Below, piece after piece: positions 1 to 6,613 of a DNA stretch of 11,570 bases. This stretch comes from Bacillota bacterium (GTDB lineage Bacteria; Bacillota; Bacilli; Alicyclobacillales; SLC66). Where the stretch lies: positions 1 to 11,570 of the forward strand of contig JAKACR010000062.1 in the NCBI GenBank assembly GCA_021821225.1, in the 5' to 3' direction. Position numbers and translations under genes: made by a program. Within the stretch, counting starts at the first letter, position 1, and each line of letters begins with the position of its first letter. The notes beneath the pieces are model-generated. The model was given only the letters and a program-made list of their open reading frames with translations, ran no database searches and had not been told where the DNA came from.

Positions 1-2233
1 GGAACCGCTCCAAGCGCGCGCTTGAGTGCTCCGGTCCCTGCCCCTCATAGCCGTGCGGCAACAGAAGGACGAGGCCGCAATCCTGACGCCACTTGGCGCC
101 GCCGGACGACAGGAACTGGTCGATGATCACCTGCGCGGCGTTGGCGAAATCGCCGTATTGGGCCTCCCAGATCACGAGCGTTTCCGGCGCCTGCACACTG
201 TAACCGTACTCGAAGCCAAGGACGGACGCTTCGGAGAGCGGGCTGTTGTAGACGGCAAAGGAAGCGTTCGTACCGTCCGCCGCCTGCAGCGGACAGAACC
301 TTTCGCCCGTCGCCGTATCGTGCCAGACCAGGTGTCGTTGGCTGAACGTGCCGCGTTCGGAGTCCTGTCCGGTCAGGCGCACAGGAATGCCGTCGGCCAG
401 GATGGACGCGAACGCAAGCCATTCGGCAAACGCCCAGTCCACCTTGCCTTCCGGATCAAACGCTCCCGCCCGCCTGTCAAGGATGCGGGCGAGTTTCGGA
501 TACAGCGCAAAGCCTGCGGGCAATTCGCGCGAACTGTCGTACAGTTCACGCAATCGTTCGCGTGCGACTTGCGTGGCCGGAACCTCTTCTTCCGCCGTCG
601 GTTGCACCTCGGGTTTCCCGCTTCCTCCCCATCCTTTTCCACCCATTTCCTGTCCGTCTTTCGCGCTGTGCGCCGCCTCAAGTTCTTCCCGGCATTGCCG
701 CGCCATGGCGTCCATCTGCTCTTTTGTGACCACGCCGGCTTCCTGCAACTGCTTGCCGTACAGCTCGCTCACGCGCGGATGGGCGGCGATCTTCTCATAC
801 ATCAGGGGCTGTGTGAAAGATGGATCGTCCATCTCATTGTGGCCAAAACGCCTGTATCCAATGAGGTCGATCATAAAATCGCGCGCGAAGCGCTGACGGT
901 ATGCGTGCGCAAGGTCGATGGCGGCGAGACACGCCTCTGGGTCATCGGCGTTGACGTGGACGACCGGAATGGCGAACCCTTTGGCGAGATCGCTCGCGTA
1001 CAGTGTGGAGCGGCCCTGCTCCGCTTCGGCGGTGAAACCGATGCTGTTGTTGGCGATCAGGTGGATCGTCCCGCCCGTGCGGAATCCCTCCAGGGCCGAC
1101 AGGTTCAGCGTCTCGGGGACGATGCCCTCGCCGGGAAAGGCGGCGTCGCCGTGAATCAGTACGCAGAGCGCGCTGTCCATATTCTGCGCCGGATTGCCGG
1201 GGGTCGTGCGGATGTCCTGGGCGGCTCGCGTAAAACCTTCGACGACGGGATCGACGAACTCCAGGTGGCTCGGGTTGTTGGCGAGTGTGACGTGAATCGA
1301 GCCAAATTCCTCGATTGTCGCACGCGCGCCCAGGTGGTACTTGACATCGCCCGTCCAGCCCGCATTGATCCCCATCGAACCTTCGGACGGGACAAGTTCC
1401 TTGTTCGGGGCCGCGTGAAATTCCGCAAAGATATCCTCGTACGGCTTTTCGAGGACATGCGCAAGCACGTTGAGGCGACCGCGGTGCGCCATGCCCACCA
1501 TCACGTCCCGCGCCCCGGATGTTCCCGCGAGGTGGATGAGTTCGTCGAGCATCGGCACGAGCGCGTCGAGCCCCTCGATGGAAAAACGTTTTTGCCCGAC
1601 AAATGTGCGGTGCAGGAACGTCTCAAATTCGTTGACGCGAATCAGCCGGGCCAGCAGTGACCGGCGTTTTTCCGGCGCGAACGGCTTCTTTTCGTCCGGA
1701 TACGCCACATGGCGACGCAGCCAGGCCAGTTGTTCCGCATCGTGGATATGGCTGAATTCATAAGCGGTGGAACCCGTGTACACCCTGCGCAGGTGTTCCG
1801 CCGCATCCGCCGCGCTGCTGACATCCTTGGGCGCTTCCGGCCAGATGGTGAGAGCGGGCAATTGGCGGAGTTCGGCGTCGGCCACACCGTAGTAGGACGG
1901 CTCCAGCACGGGCAGAGCGGGGAGCTCACCGTTCAGCGGGTCGATGCGCGCCGCTAAGTGCCCGAATGTGCGGATGCCGTCCAGCAGGCGCAGAGCGGCC
2001 GCGGCGATGCGCGCCTTTGCGGTGAGGTCGAATGCTTGCGTGGGTGGCGCGGCGGCGCTCGTCGTTGCCTGCCATGCGCCCGGTTCGCCCCATATTTCAA
2101 ACCAAGCGCGCGTCGTTGTGTCAACCGATTCCGGATCCTGCATGAATTTTTCGTAAAGCTCTTCCGCGTAAGCCAGATTGGCGGCAGAGAACGCCGCCCA
2201 CGGCTGTGAACGTGAACCTGACGCAGGATTCAT
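1..2233 (-). CDS. odhA: 2-oxoglutarate dehydrogenase E1 component (3' end beyond window)
   Basis: This is the ThDP-dependent E1 subunit of the cytosolic 2-oxoglutarate dehydrogenase complex. It decarboxylates 2-oxoglutarate and passes the succinyl group to lipoyl-E2 in the TCA cycle. The minus-strand frame is open from the ATG at 2233 to the window edge, giving 744 residues; the family usually has about 930-960, so roughly 200 C-terminal residues are missing. An N-terminal segment (about residues 11-50) matches the E2-binding region of OdhA. MAHRGRLNVL lies at 248-257, the ThDP/Mg site starts at GDAAFPGEG (362-370) and ends at NNSIGFT (395-401), and GQDSERGTFSQRH (622-634) and NSPLSEASVLGFEYGYS (663-679) are family signatures. 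A GGCGGGG ribosome site precedes the ATG. The Rieske gene ends 14 bases upstream, so the two are probably co-transcribed. odhB would be expected next, off the left edge. Identification is firm. Confidence 0.96.
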   Translation of the reverse strand, partial: MNPASGSRSQPWAAFSAANLAYAEELYEKFMQDPESVDTTTRAWFEIWGEPGAWQATTSAAAPPTQAFDLTAKARIAAAALRLLDGIRTFGHLAARIDPLNGELPALPVLEPSYYGVADAELRQLPALTIWPEAPKDVSSAADAAEHLRRVYTGSTAYEFSHIHDAEQLAWLRRHVAYPDEKKPFAPEKRRSLLARLIRVNEFETFLHRTFVGQKRFSIEGLDALVPMLDELIHLAGTSGARDVMVGMAHRGRLNVLAHVLEKPYEDIFAEFHAAPNKELVPSEGSMGINAGWTGDVKYHLGARATIEEFGSIHVTLANNPSHLEFVDPVVEGFTRAAQDIRTTPGNPAQNMDSALCVLIHGDAAFPGEGIVPETLNLSALEGFRTGGTIHLIANNSIGFTAEAEQGRSTLYASDLAKGFAIPVVHVNADDPEACLAAIDLAHAYRQRFARDFMIDLIGYRRFGHNEMDDPSFTQPLMYEKIAAHPRVSELYGKQLQEAGVVTKEQMDAMARQCREELEAAHSAKDGQEMGGKGWGGSGKPEVQPTAEEEVPATQVARERLRELYDSSRELPAGFALYPKLARILDRRAGAFDPEGKVDWAFAEWLAFASILADGIPVRLTGQDSERGTFSQRHLVWHDTATGERFCPLQAADGTNASFAVYNSPLSEASVLGFEYGYSVQAPETLVIWEAQYGDFANAAQVIIDQFLSSGGAKWRQDCGLVLLLPHGYEGQGPEHSSARLERF

Positions 2234-2247
2234 GGCAATCCCCGCCT

Positions 2248-2556
2248 TCATTCGATTTCCACCCATATGGCGCCGTTTTCCTCGCGGACGGCGAACGTCT
2301 GCACTGGCGTCACGCAGGGCAGTTTGACCGCCTTGCCTGTCTGCACGTCGAATTGCCCGCCGTGCAACGGGCACGTGACAATGTGACCGGTGAGTGTACC
2401 CGCGCAAAGTGACGCGCGCGCGTGTGTGCAGATGTCGGACGTTGCGAAAAAACCGTTTGTCAACCGGTACAGGGCGACCTCTTCCTCATCGAGTTCAAAC
2501 CGCCGCATGTCCCCCACTTCCAGTGCGCTGCTTTCACACGCTTGAATCCATGGCAT
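2248..2556 (-). CDS. Small Rieske [2Fe-2S] ferredoxin
   Basis: A soluble 102-residue Rieske protein with no membrane segment or signal peptide, of the size of the ferredoxin subunits of ring-hydroxylating dioxygenases and of NirD-like proteins. The cluster ligands are visible: C43 and H45 in CTHARASL, then C62 and H65 in CPLHGGQFD, with the usual 16 residues between the two pairs. It is expected to be a cytosolic electron carrier or a redox subunit of a larger enzyme, but no partner oxygenase or nitrite reductase large subunit lies in the window. The frame is open further upstream, but the ATG at 2556 is preferred: the predicted protein then begins directly with the domain, and a GGGAGGCAGGA stretch lies just upstream. 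It sits 32 bases after the 143-residue gene and 14 bases before odhA. C51 is an extra cysteine near the cluster. The fold is certain; the function is open. Confidence 0.9.
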   Translation of the reverse strand: MPWIQACESSALEVGDMRRFELDEEEVALYRLTNGFFATSDICTHARASLCAGTLTGHIVTCPLHGGQFDVQTGKAVKLPCVTPVQTFAVREENGAIWVEIE

Positions 2557-2588
2557 GACCGACCATCCTGCCTCCCGTTCTCTCCCTG

Positions 2589-3020
2589 TCAGAAGACGGC
2601 CGCGTGGGCCATGACGCCGTCGTGGACGCCTCTCAGGTAATCGTCCGGTAACCCGTCCGCGAATGCGGCGGGCAATTGCAGCGAAAACCCGGACAGGAAT
2701 CCCTCGACATAGAGTGGACAATACATTGTGTCAACAAACTGGCGCCAATTGCAAGTTCTCCACGCCGGGTTCCCCTGTGCGCGCTCGGCAAAGCGCACGA
2801 CGGCGGCAAACGGGCCGCACCGTGCGGCGTTCGGATCGTCATCGCCGTCCGGCGTAAAGCCAATGGCTTCATAGGCATCAAACACATCTCCGGGATTCAG
2901 GCGTCTGCACTCGCCGCCCCAGATATCCCATCCGGTAAGCTTGGCCGCTTGTGTGACAGTGCGCAGGTGGCCCATCGCCTGTGACACGTCGGCAAACGGT
3001 ATCGTGTGATGCTGTTCCAT
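2589..3020 (-). CDS. Unrecognised 143-residue protein with four cysteines
   Basis: I do not recognise this family. The ATG at 3020 follows a GGGGGGAA ribosome site at good spacing, and the gene sits 33 bases after the DUF2249 gene and 32 bases before the Rieske gene, on the same strand. These points support a real gene. The protein is soluble, with no signal peptide or membrane segment. It is rich in aromatic residues and holds four scattered cysteines (C38, C68, C90, C101) and several tryptophans (such as W31, W34, W87 and W92). An acidic loop DGDDDPN is at 58-64, and the end is YLRGVHDGVMAHAAVF. The cysteines are not in a CxxC pattern, so a metal or Fe-S site cannot be claimed from sequence alone. 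Its place between DUF2249 proteins and a Rieske ferredoxin suggests a redox or metal-related role, by inference only. Confidence 0.75.
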   Translation of the reverse strand: MEQHHTIPFADVSQAMGHLRTVTQAAKLTGWDIWGGECRRLNPGDVFDAYEAIGFTPDGDDDPNAARCGPFAAVVRFAERAQGNPAWRTCNWRQFVDTMYCPLYVEGFLSGFSLQLPAAFADGLPDDYLRGVHDGVMAHAAVF

Positions 3021-3053
3021 AGTATTTCCCCCCGCGGCGCGATCATCAAGCCG

Positions 3054-3299
3054 TCAGAATTTGAGCACGCGAAGCCGGAAGTGCCCCGGTTCGAGCTGCG
3101 CGACCGCGACGTTCATCCCAAGGTCCTCCAGGGCCGCGATCAGGGGTCCGGTGCGGTGTGGCACATGCACCTCGCACACGGTGCCCGACGGCGCTTCCCT
3201 GATCAGATTCACGATCTCATGGCGGGGATGGTGCCCTTGGCGGATCATATTGCGCGCGTCGATTGTCAACAGGTGATCTTCATGATTGATTTCCAACAT
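3054..3299 (-). CDS. Single-domain DUF2249 protein
   Basis: An 81-residue protein that is almost entirely one DUF2249 domain, a small TusA-like alpha/beta fold. The start of the domain is at TIDARNMIRQG (12-22), a central strand is at CEVHVPH (42-48), the helix GPLIAALEDLG is at 51-61, and the closing strand motif LEPGHFRLRV is at 69-78. Members of this family often sit beside hemerythrin-domain and denitrification or anaerobic metabolism genes, but their biochemical role is not settled. A GGGGAGAGGAAT ribosome site lies directly before the ATG. The first 20 bases overlap the end of the upstream two-domain DUF2249 gene, which indicates translational coupling. The cluster HHPRH (23-27) is histidine-rich and could bind metal, but this is speculation. 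Confidence 0.88.
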   Translation of the reverse strand: MLEINHEDHLLTIDARNMIRQGHHPRHEIVNLIREAPSGTVCEVHVPHRTGPLIAALEDLGMNVAVAQLEPGHFRLRVLKF

Positions 3300-3795
3300 A
3301 TTCCTCTCCCCTTTGCAGGACTGTCAGCACCGTCATGCCGGATTGGCGGACGGTCTCCAGGCGGATGCCGCCGTTGCACACGAGTTTCAGTTCTTCCGCG
3401 CACGAAAAGAGCGCCGGTTCGTCGAGCCATAACTCAAGCGCGCTGCAGGAGTCATTGTGCAGCCAGGCCGTGGCGATGTCCGCCAGGAGGGCGCGGCGCG
3501 CCCCGTGCTCCAACGCCCGGCAGTCGAGCGCATACGCGGCGGTGTCTGGGTTTGTCGCGTGTTCCGGACGGCGGCGAAACTGCGTCGCATAGTGCTTCGG
3601 ACCTAGCCGCAATTGCGAGGACGCATAGCCTTTCTTGCCGAGCAGTTTGATCAGGGGCACGGGCGAAAACGGTGCGTGCAGTTCAAACACGTCAGCCTCC
3701 GTCACGCTCTGCACGGTGTCCATGATGAGATTGAAAGGTTTTTGCCGAGCTTGCAGCAACTGTCGTACGTCGAGGCGAACGATTTTTGGCGGCAT
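3280..3795 (-). CDS. Two-domain DUF2249 protein
   Basis: A 171-residue soluble protein. Residues 6-74 form a clear DUF2249 domain: VRLDVRQLLQ at the start, the strand-loop ADVFELHAPFSPVPLIKLLGKKG in the middle, and RLGPKHYATQFRR at the end. Residues 88-162 seem to repeat the same plan in diverged form: ALDCRALEHG, then LELWLDEPAL, a helix, IRLETVRQSG and MTVLTVLQR. I read it as a second, degenerate DUF2249/TusA-like domain, with cysteines C92, C117, C132 and C140. The ATG at 3795 has GGAGGGAGACGC just upstream. It is the first gene of the leftward operon and shares 20 bases with the next gene. Function unknown; pairing with a hemerythrin gene across the divergent promoter fits the known neighbourhood of DUF2249 proteins. 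Confidence 0.87.
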   Translation of the reverse strand: MPPKIVRLDVRQLLQARQKPFNLIMDTVQSVTEADVFELHAPFSPVPLIKLLGKKGYASSQLRLGPKHYATQFRRRPEHATNPDTAAYALDCRALEHGARRALLADIATAWLHNDSCSALELWLDEPALFSCAEELKLVCNGGIRLETVRQSGMTVLTVLQRGEEYVGNQS

Positions 3796-3821
3796 GCGTC
3801 TCCCTCCACGCTGTGCGGCTT

Positions 3822-3871
3822 CATCGTCACACTAGCGCGCCCTTGGCGTCTTTGCTGTGCCGAAGGTCACA
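3822..3871 (-). promoter_or_regulatory. Candidate CRP/FNR-type activated promoter for the leftward operon
   Basis: Read on the minus strand, 3871 to 3856 is TGTGA-CCTTCG-GCACA, a 9 of 10 match to the TGTGA-N6-TCACA dyad bound by CRP and by Bacillus-type Fnr. A weak -10-like hexamer TAGTGT (3834-3829) follows after 21 bases. That places the dyad centre at -41.5 if transcription starts near 3822, the class II activator position. There is no good -35, as expected for an activator-dependent promoter. The regulator itself is not in the window. The geometry is seen in the sequence; the activity is inferred. Confidence 0.45.
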
Positions 3872-3918
3872 CCTTGTGTGGCGAATTTGCGGCACAGTGA
3901 CACAGCGCACAGTGTGCG
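3855..3918. repeat. Overlapping inverted repeats in the divergent intergenic region
   Basis: Several dyads are packed here. CTGTGCCG (3855-3862) is matched by its reverse complement CGGCACAG (3890-3897). Between them are AAGGT-CAC-ACCTT (3863-3875) and CACAC-CTT-GTGTG (3868-3880). At 3906-3918 lies CGCACA-G-TGTGCG. There is no T-run, so a terminator is unlikely; regulator binding sites are more probable. The density of GTCACA/TGTG words over this short stretch is higher than in the neighbouring genes. Confidence 0.55.
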
Positions 3919-3945
3919 GCGCGCGTCCCGGCGACAATATCTCCG
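3896..3945 (+). promoter_or_regulatory. Candidate CRP/FNR-type activated promoter for the rightward operon
   Basis: AGTGA-CACAGC-GCACA (3896-3911) matches 8 of 10 dyad positions of TGTGA-N6-TCACA. A -10-like GACAAT (3933-3938) follows after exactly 21 bases, again the class II spacing, giving a start near 3945 and a leader of about 29 bases before the ATG at 3974. The match is weaker than that of the leftward site and this half could be chance; the mirror-image spacing is what makes it worth listing. Confidence 0.38.
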
Positions 3946-3973
3946 TGCAGGACGATGTGCAGGGGGGTTGACG

Positions 3974-4774
3974 ATGCAAAGGAATTCGCTGCAGTTTCAG
4001 GATCAGATGGTACGCCCGGTATTCCAGCAGGGGGATGCGCGGATTGTGCAGTTGTCCCTGCAAAAAGGGCAGGGGCTATTCAAACACAAGGCGCGCCAGA
4101 CGCTCAACCTGGTCGTGCTCGACGGCCGGATCGAGTTTTCCGAACCGGAGACAGGGGAAACGGCGCAGCTTGGCGCGACGGACATGATCACGGTCCCGCC
4201 GCAGCGCGAACATGAAGTGCGGGCGCTGGAAACCAGCACGGCCCTGCTCATTTTCATGCCGGAAATCGCCGCGGCCAAACCGTCTTTAGCCGAGCATGTG
4301 ACGGTCTACAGCCAGCCCGATCTGCTGGACCAGATTGACCCGTCTTTGCATTCGCTTGTGGCGGATCATGTGGACCTGTGCAAATTGCTGGAGAATGCGC
4401 GCGAGCCGTGGGATGAGGAGAAGGCGCAAAGGGTGCTCGACGCTGTCAAAGGAGAACTGGAAGAGCATTTTGTCTTTGAGGAGCGGATCGTTTTCCCGCG
4501 CCTCGCCCCGTATGTCGGCGGAGCGGATGTCGGCCCGGTGGCGCGGCTGCTTGAGGAGCACGCCAATCTGCGCAAACTGTACGCGGATTGCGCCGCGATG
4601 CAGCACAGCGGAGCGCCGGTTCTGGGCGACCACCTCAATCAATTGCGCGGCACGCTGCTCAACCATCTGGGCAAAGAGGACAGCCACATCTTCCCGATGG
4701 CCACTCGCCTGCTTTCTCCGGATGACAAGCGGGCGATCGCGGAGGAACTGGGCGCGCACGACGCGACGCAGTGA
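3974..4774 (+). CDS. Cupin-hemerythrin fusion protein
   Basis: A 266-residue soluble protein with two domains. Residues about 18-97 look like a small cupin beta-barrel (LNLVVLDGRIEF, GATDMITVPPQREHEV), with only a partial set of cupin metal histidines (H38 and H80 are candidates). Residues about 121-248 form a hemerythrin four-helix domain with a full di-iron ligand set: H132, H165 and E169 in EEHFVFEE, H196 in EEHANLR, and H231 and D236 in NHLGKEDSHIFP. Such domains bind O2 or NO, or handle iron as in RIC/YtfE proteins. The ATG at 3974 is chosen because GGGGGG lies six bases upstream; the frame is open further upstream to 3857, but that part would cover the promoter dyads. The Mrp-type ATPase gene starts 12 bases downstream. 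Role in sensing NO/O2 or in iron-sulfur repair is inferred. Confidence 0.87.
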   Translation: MQRNSLQFQDQMVRPVFQQGDARIVQLSLQKGQGLFKHKARQTLNLVVLDGRIEFSEPETGETAQLGATDMITVPPQREHEVRALETSTALLIFMPEIAAAKPSLAEHVTVYSQPDLLDQIDPSLHSLVADHVDLCKLLENAREPWDEEKAQRVLDAVKGELEEHFVFEERIVFPRLAPYVGGADVGPVARLLEEHANLRKLYADCAAMQHSGAPVLGDHLNQLRGTLLNHLGKEDSHIFPMATRLLSPDDKRAIAEELGAHDATQ

Positions 4775-4786
4775 GGAGGGTGCGAA

Positions 4787-5860
4787 ATGGTCACGAAGGA
4801 ACAAATATTGGAGGCCTTGCATGATGTGGAGGATCCGGATGTCCATCGCAGCATCGTCGAACTGGACATGGTCAGGAAGGTGGACATAGACGGAACCCAC
4901 ATTCACGTCGAGATCCTGCTCACGATCAAGGCCTGTCCGCTGCACGCGATGATCGAAAAATCGGTGCGGGAGCGGCTGGTGCAACTCGACGGCGTTCTGA
5001 CGGTCGACGTGACGGTCGACCATATGACGGACGAACAGCGGGCCAAATTTGCCGAAAAAGTGCGCGGCCGTCCGGCCAAAGCCAACCCTGCGCTGCTGGA
5101 ACCGGACCAGAAGGTGATGTTCATCGCGGTTGCCTCCGGCAAGGGCGGCGTCGGCAAATCGACCGTCACGGCCAACCTGGGCGTGGCGCTCGGCCGCAGG
5201 GGACTGCGCGTGGGGATCGTGGACGCGGACATTCACGGCTTCAGCATTCCCGGCATCTTCGGCATCAAGGACAGGAAGCCGACGGTGGTGGACGACATGA
5301 TCTTTCCGATCGAGGTCGGCAATGTCAAGGTGATCTCGATGCAGTTTTTCGCCCCGCCGAACAGTCCCGTCATCTGGCGCGGACCGATGCTGGGCAAGAT
5401 GTTGCGCAACTTTTTCAGCGAGGTGTACTGGGGCGACCTGGACATCGTCCTGCTCGACCTGCCGCCTGGGACGGGCGACATCGCGCTGGACGTGCACCAG
5501 ATGCTCCCGAAAAGCAAGGAACTGCTCGTGACGACACCGCAGGAGACGGCCGCCGACGTGGCGGTGCGCGCGGGACTCATGGCACAGCGCACGGCGCACG
5601 AGATCCTTGGCGTCGTCGAAAACATGGCCTATTTTGAATGTCCGGAAAGCGGTCGCCGTAGCTACCTGTTCGGCCGGGACGGCGGCGATCGCGTGGCGCA
5701 TGATTTGAACACGCGGGTGGTGGCGCGCATCCCGCTTGCCGAAATGGACGGCGAGGCGTCGCCGCTGTTCGCGGCGGAAACTCTGCAAGGACGCGGATAC
5801 GACGAATTGGCGGCATTCATCCAAAAGATTGTCGAACGCGACCTGGCTGGTGTTCAATAG
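4787..5860 (+). CDS. mrp: Mrp/ApbC-type P-loop ATPase with N-terminal MIP18 (DUF59) domain
   Basis: A 357-residue cytosolic protein of the Mrp/NBP35 family, which carries iron-sulfur clusters to apoproteins; the Bacillus relative is SalA. Residues 4-80 are the MIP18 domain, with the conserved cysteine C50 in LTIKACPL. The deviant Walker A VASGKGGVGKST is at 115-126, the switch region DADIHG at 146-151, and DLPPGTGD at 224-231. Where many Mrp proteins have a C-terminal CxxC for the bridging cluster, this one reads ENMAYFECPESG (279-289 region): C285 is present but the second position is S288. Cluster binding by the usual paired cysteines may therefore be altered. GAGGAGGG precedes the ATG and the upstream stop is 12 bases away. 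The link with a di-iron gene supports a metal-cofactor role. Confidence 0.94.
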   Translation: MVTKEQILEALHDVEDPDVHRSIVELDMVRKVDIDGTHIHVEILLTIKACPLHAMIEKSVRERLVQLDGVLTVDVTVDHMTDEQRAKFAEKVRGRPAKANPALLEPDQKVMFIAVASGKGGVGKSTVTANLGVALGRRGLRVGIVDADIHGFSIPGIFGIKDRKPTVVDDMIFPIEVGNVKVISMQFFAPPNSPVIWRGPMLGKMLRNFFSEVYWGDLDIVLLDLPPGTGDIALDVHQMLPKSKELLVTTPQETAADVAVRAGLMAQRTAHEILGVVENMAYFECPESGRRSYLFGRDGGDRVAHDLNTRVVARIPLAEMDGEASPLFAAETLQGRGYDELAAFIQKIVERDLAGVQ

Positions 5861-5881
5861 ACCCGAGGGGGTCGGGTGACA

Positions 5882-6529
5882 ATGGACGGTGTGGTAATCG
5901 CGTTACAGGCCGGATTGCCGCGTCCCATGAAAGAATGGGCGGAATCCAGCGCAGCGGCGGTGATGAGCGGCTATGTCAAGCCGCCGGTTGCGGGGGATGT
6001 GTGGATCGGCAGGGACCACGTGGCGGGAGATGGACAGGGCGATCTGGTCAACCACGGCGGTCGGGACCGCGTTGTGCTCGCCTATCCGGGGAGCCACTAT
6101 CCGTTGTGGCGGCGTGAACTGGGAGTGAACCTGCCGTACGGCGGATTTGCGGAAAACTTCAGCGTGGCGGGGCTCACCGAGGCGGATGTGTGCATCGGCG
6201 ACGTGTTTCAAGTGGGCGGAGCCGTTTTGCAGGTGTCCGAGACACGCATACCGTGCTGGAAAATCTCGCGGCGCTGGGGGATCGACGATCTGCTGGATCG
6301 CGTGATCGCGACCGGGCGCACGGGGTTTTTCCTGCGCACACTGCAGGAGGGGGCGGTGCGTGCCGGGCACGCCATGCAGCTTATCGAGCGCCCGTATCCG
6401 AACCTGCCGGTCTCGCTGGTGCACACGGCATACCTTGGCAAGGCGGATGAGCGCGTTGCGGCAGAACTGACCGCCTGTCCCGCGCTGTCCGCCCGCCAGC
6501 GGCAGCGCTTCATATCAGGGGACATGTGA
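5882..6529 (+). CDS. MOSC domain protein (YiiM-like)
   Basis: A 215-residue soluble protein of the MOSC family, related to YiiM/YuaD and to the C-terminal domain of molybdenum cofactor sulfurases. Residues 53-68 (DLVNHGGRDRVVLAYP) and 88-96 (GFAENFSVA) are typical, and the single conserved cysteine is C125 in SETRIPCWKI. These proteins bind molybdopterin cofactor or handle sulfur; the exact reaction here cannot be told. GAGGGGG lies at 5865-5871: the ATG at 5882 is ten bases away, while an in-frame GTG at 5876 is only four bases away, so I chose the ATG, though the GTG (two residues longer) is possible. It follows the mrp gene by 21 bases, on the same strand. Confidence 0.88.
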   Translation: MDGVVIALQAGLPRPMKEWAESSAAAVMSGYVKPPVAGDVWIGRDHVAGDGQGDLVNHGGRDRVVLAYPGSHYPLWRRELGVNLPYGGFAENFSVAGLTEADVCIGDVFQVGGAVLQVSETRIPCWKISRRWGIDDLLDRVIATGRTGFFLRTLQEGAVRAGHAMQLIERPYPNLPVSLVHTAYLGKADERVAAELTACPALSARQRQRFISGDM

Positions 6530-6613
6530 GCGCGTCTGCATCGTGGCTTTATCCCATGTCTGCGTGGCGGCGCGTGATGTTTGCAGAATCATGGCATACG
6601 AGGTGAGATGGGC

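Noticed and set aside
26..1660. Long plus-strand open frame of 544 codons opposite odhA
   Set aside because: It is antisense to a continuous, motif-rich odhA frame, shows no domain I recognise, has arginine-rich low-meaning sequence and no good ribosome site. High third-position G+C creates such frames.
2557..2721. Upstream extension of the Rieske frame
   Set aside because: It would add 55 arginine-rich residues overlapping the end of the 143-residue gene, with no domain content; the ATG at 2556 fits the normal Rieske ferredoxin length.
3857..3973. Upstream extension of the cupin-hemerythrin frame
   Set aside because: The extra 39 residues are basic and unlike a cupin start, they cover the inverted repeats of the control region, and the best ribosome site lies before the ATG at 3974.
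4286..5857. Minus-strand open frame of 523 codons opposite the hemerythrin and mrp genes
   Set aside because: It spans two well-supported genes on the other strand, is rich in H, R, V and D as typical antisense translations are, and has no recognisable motif.
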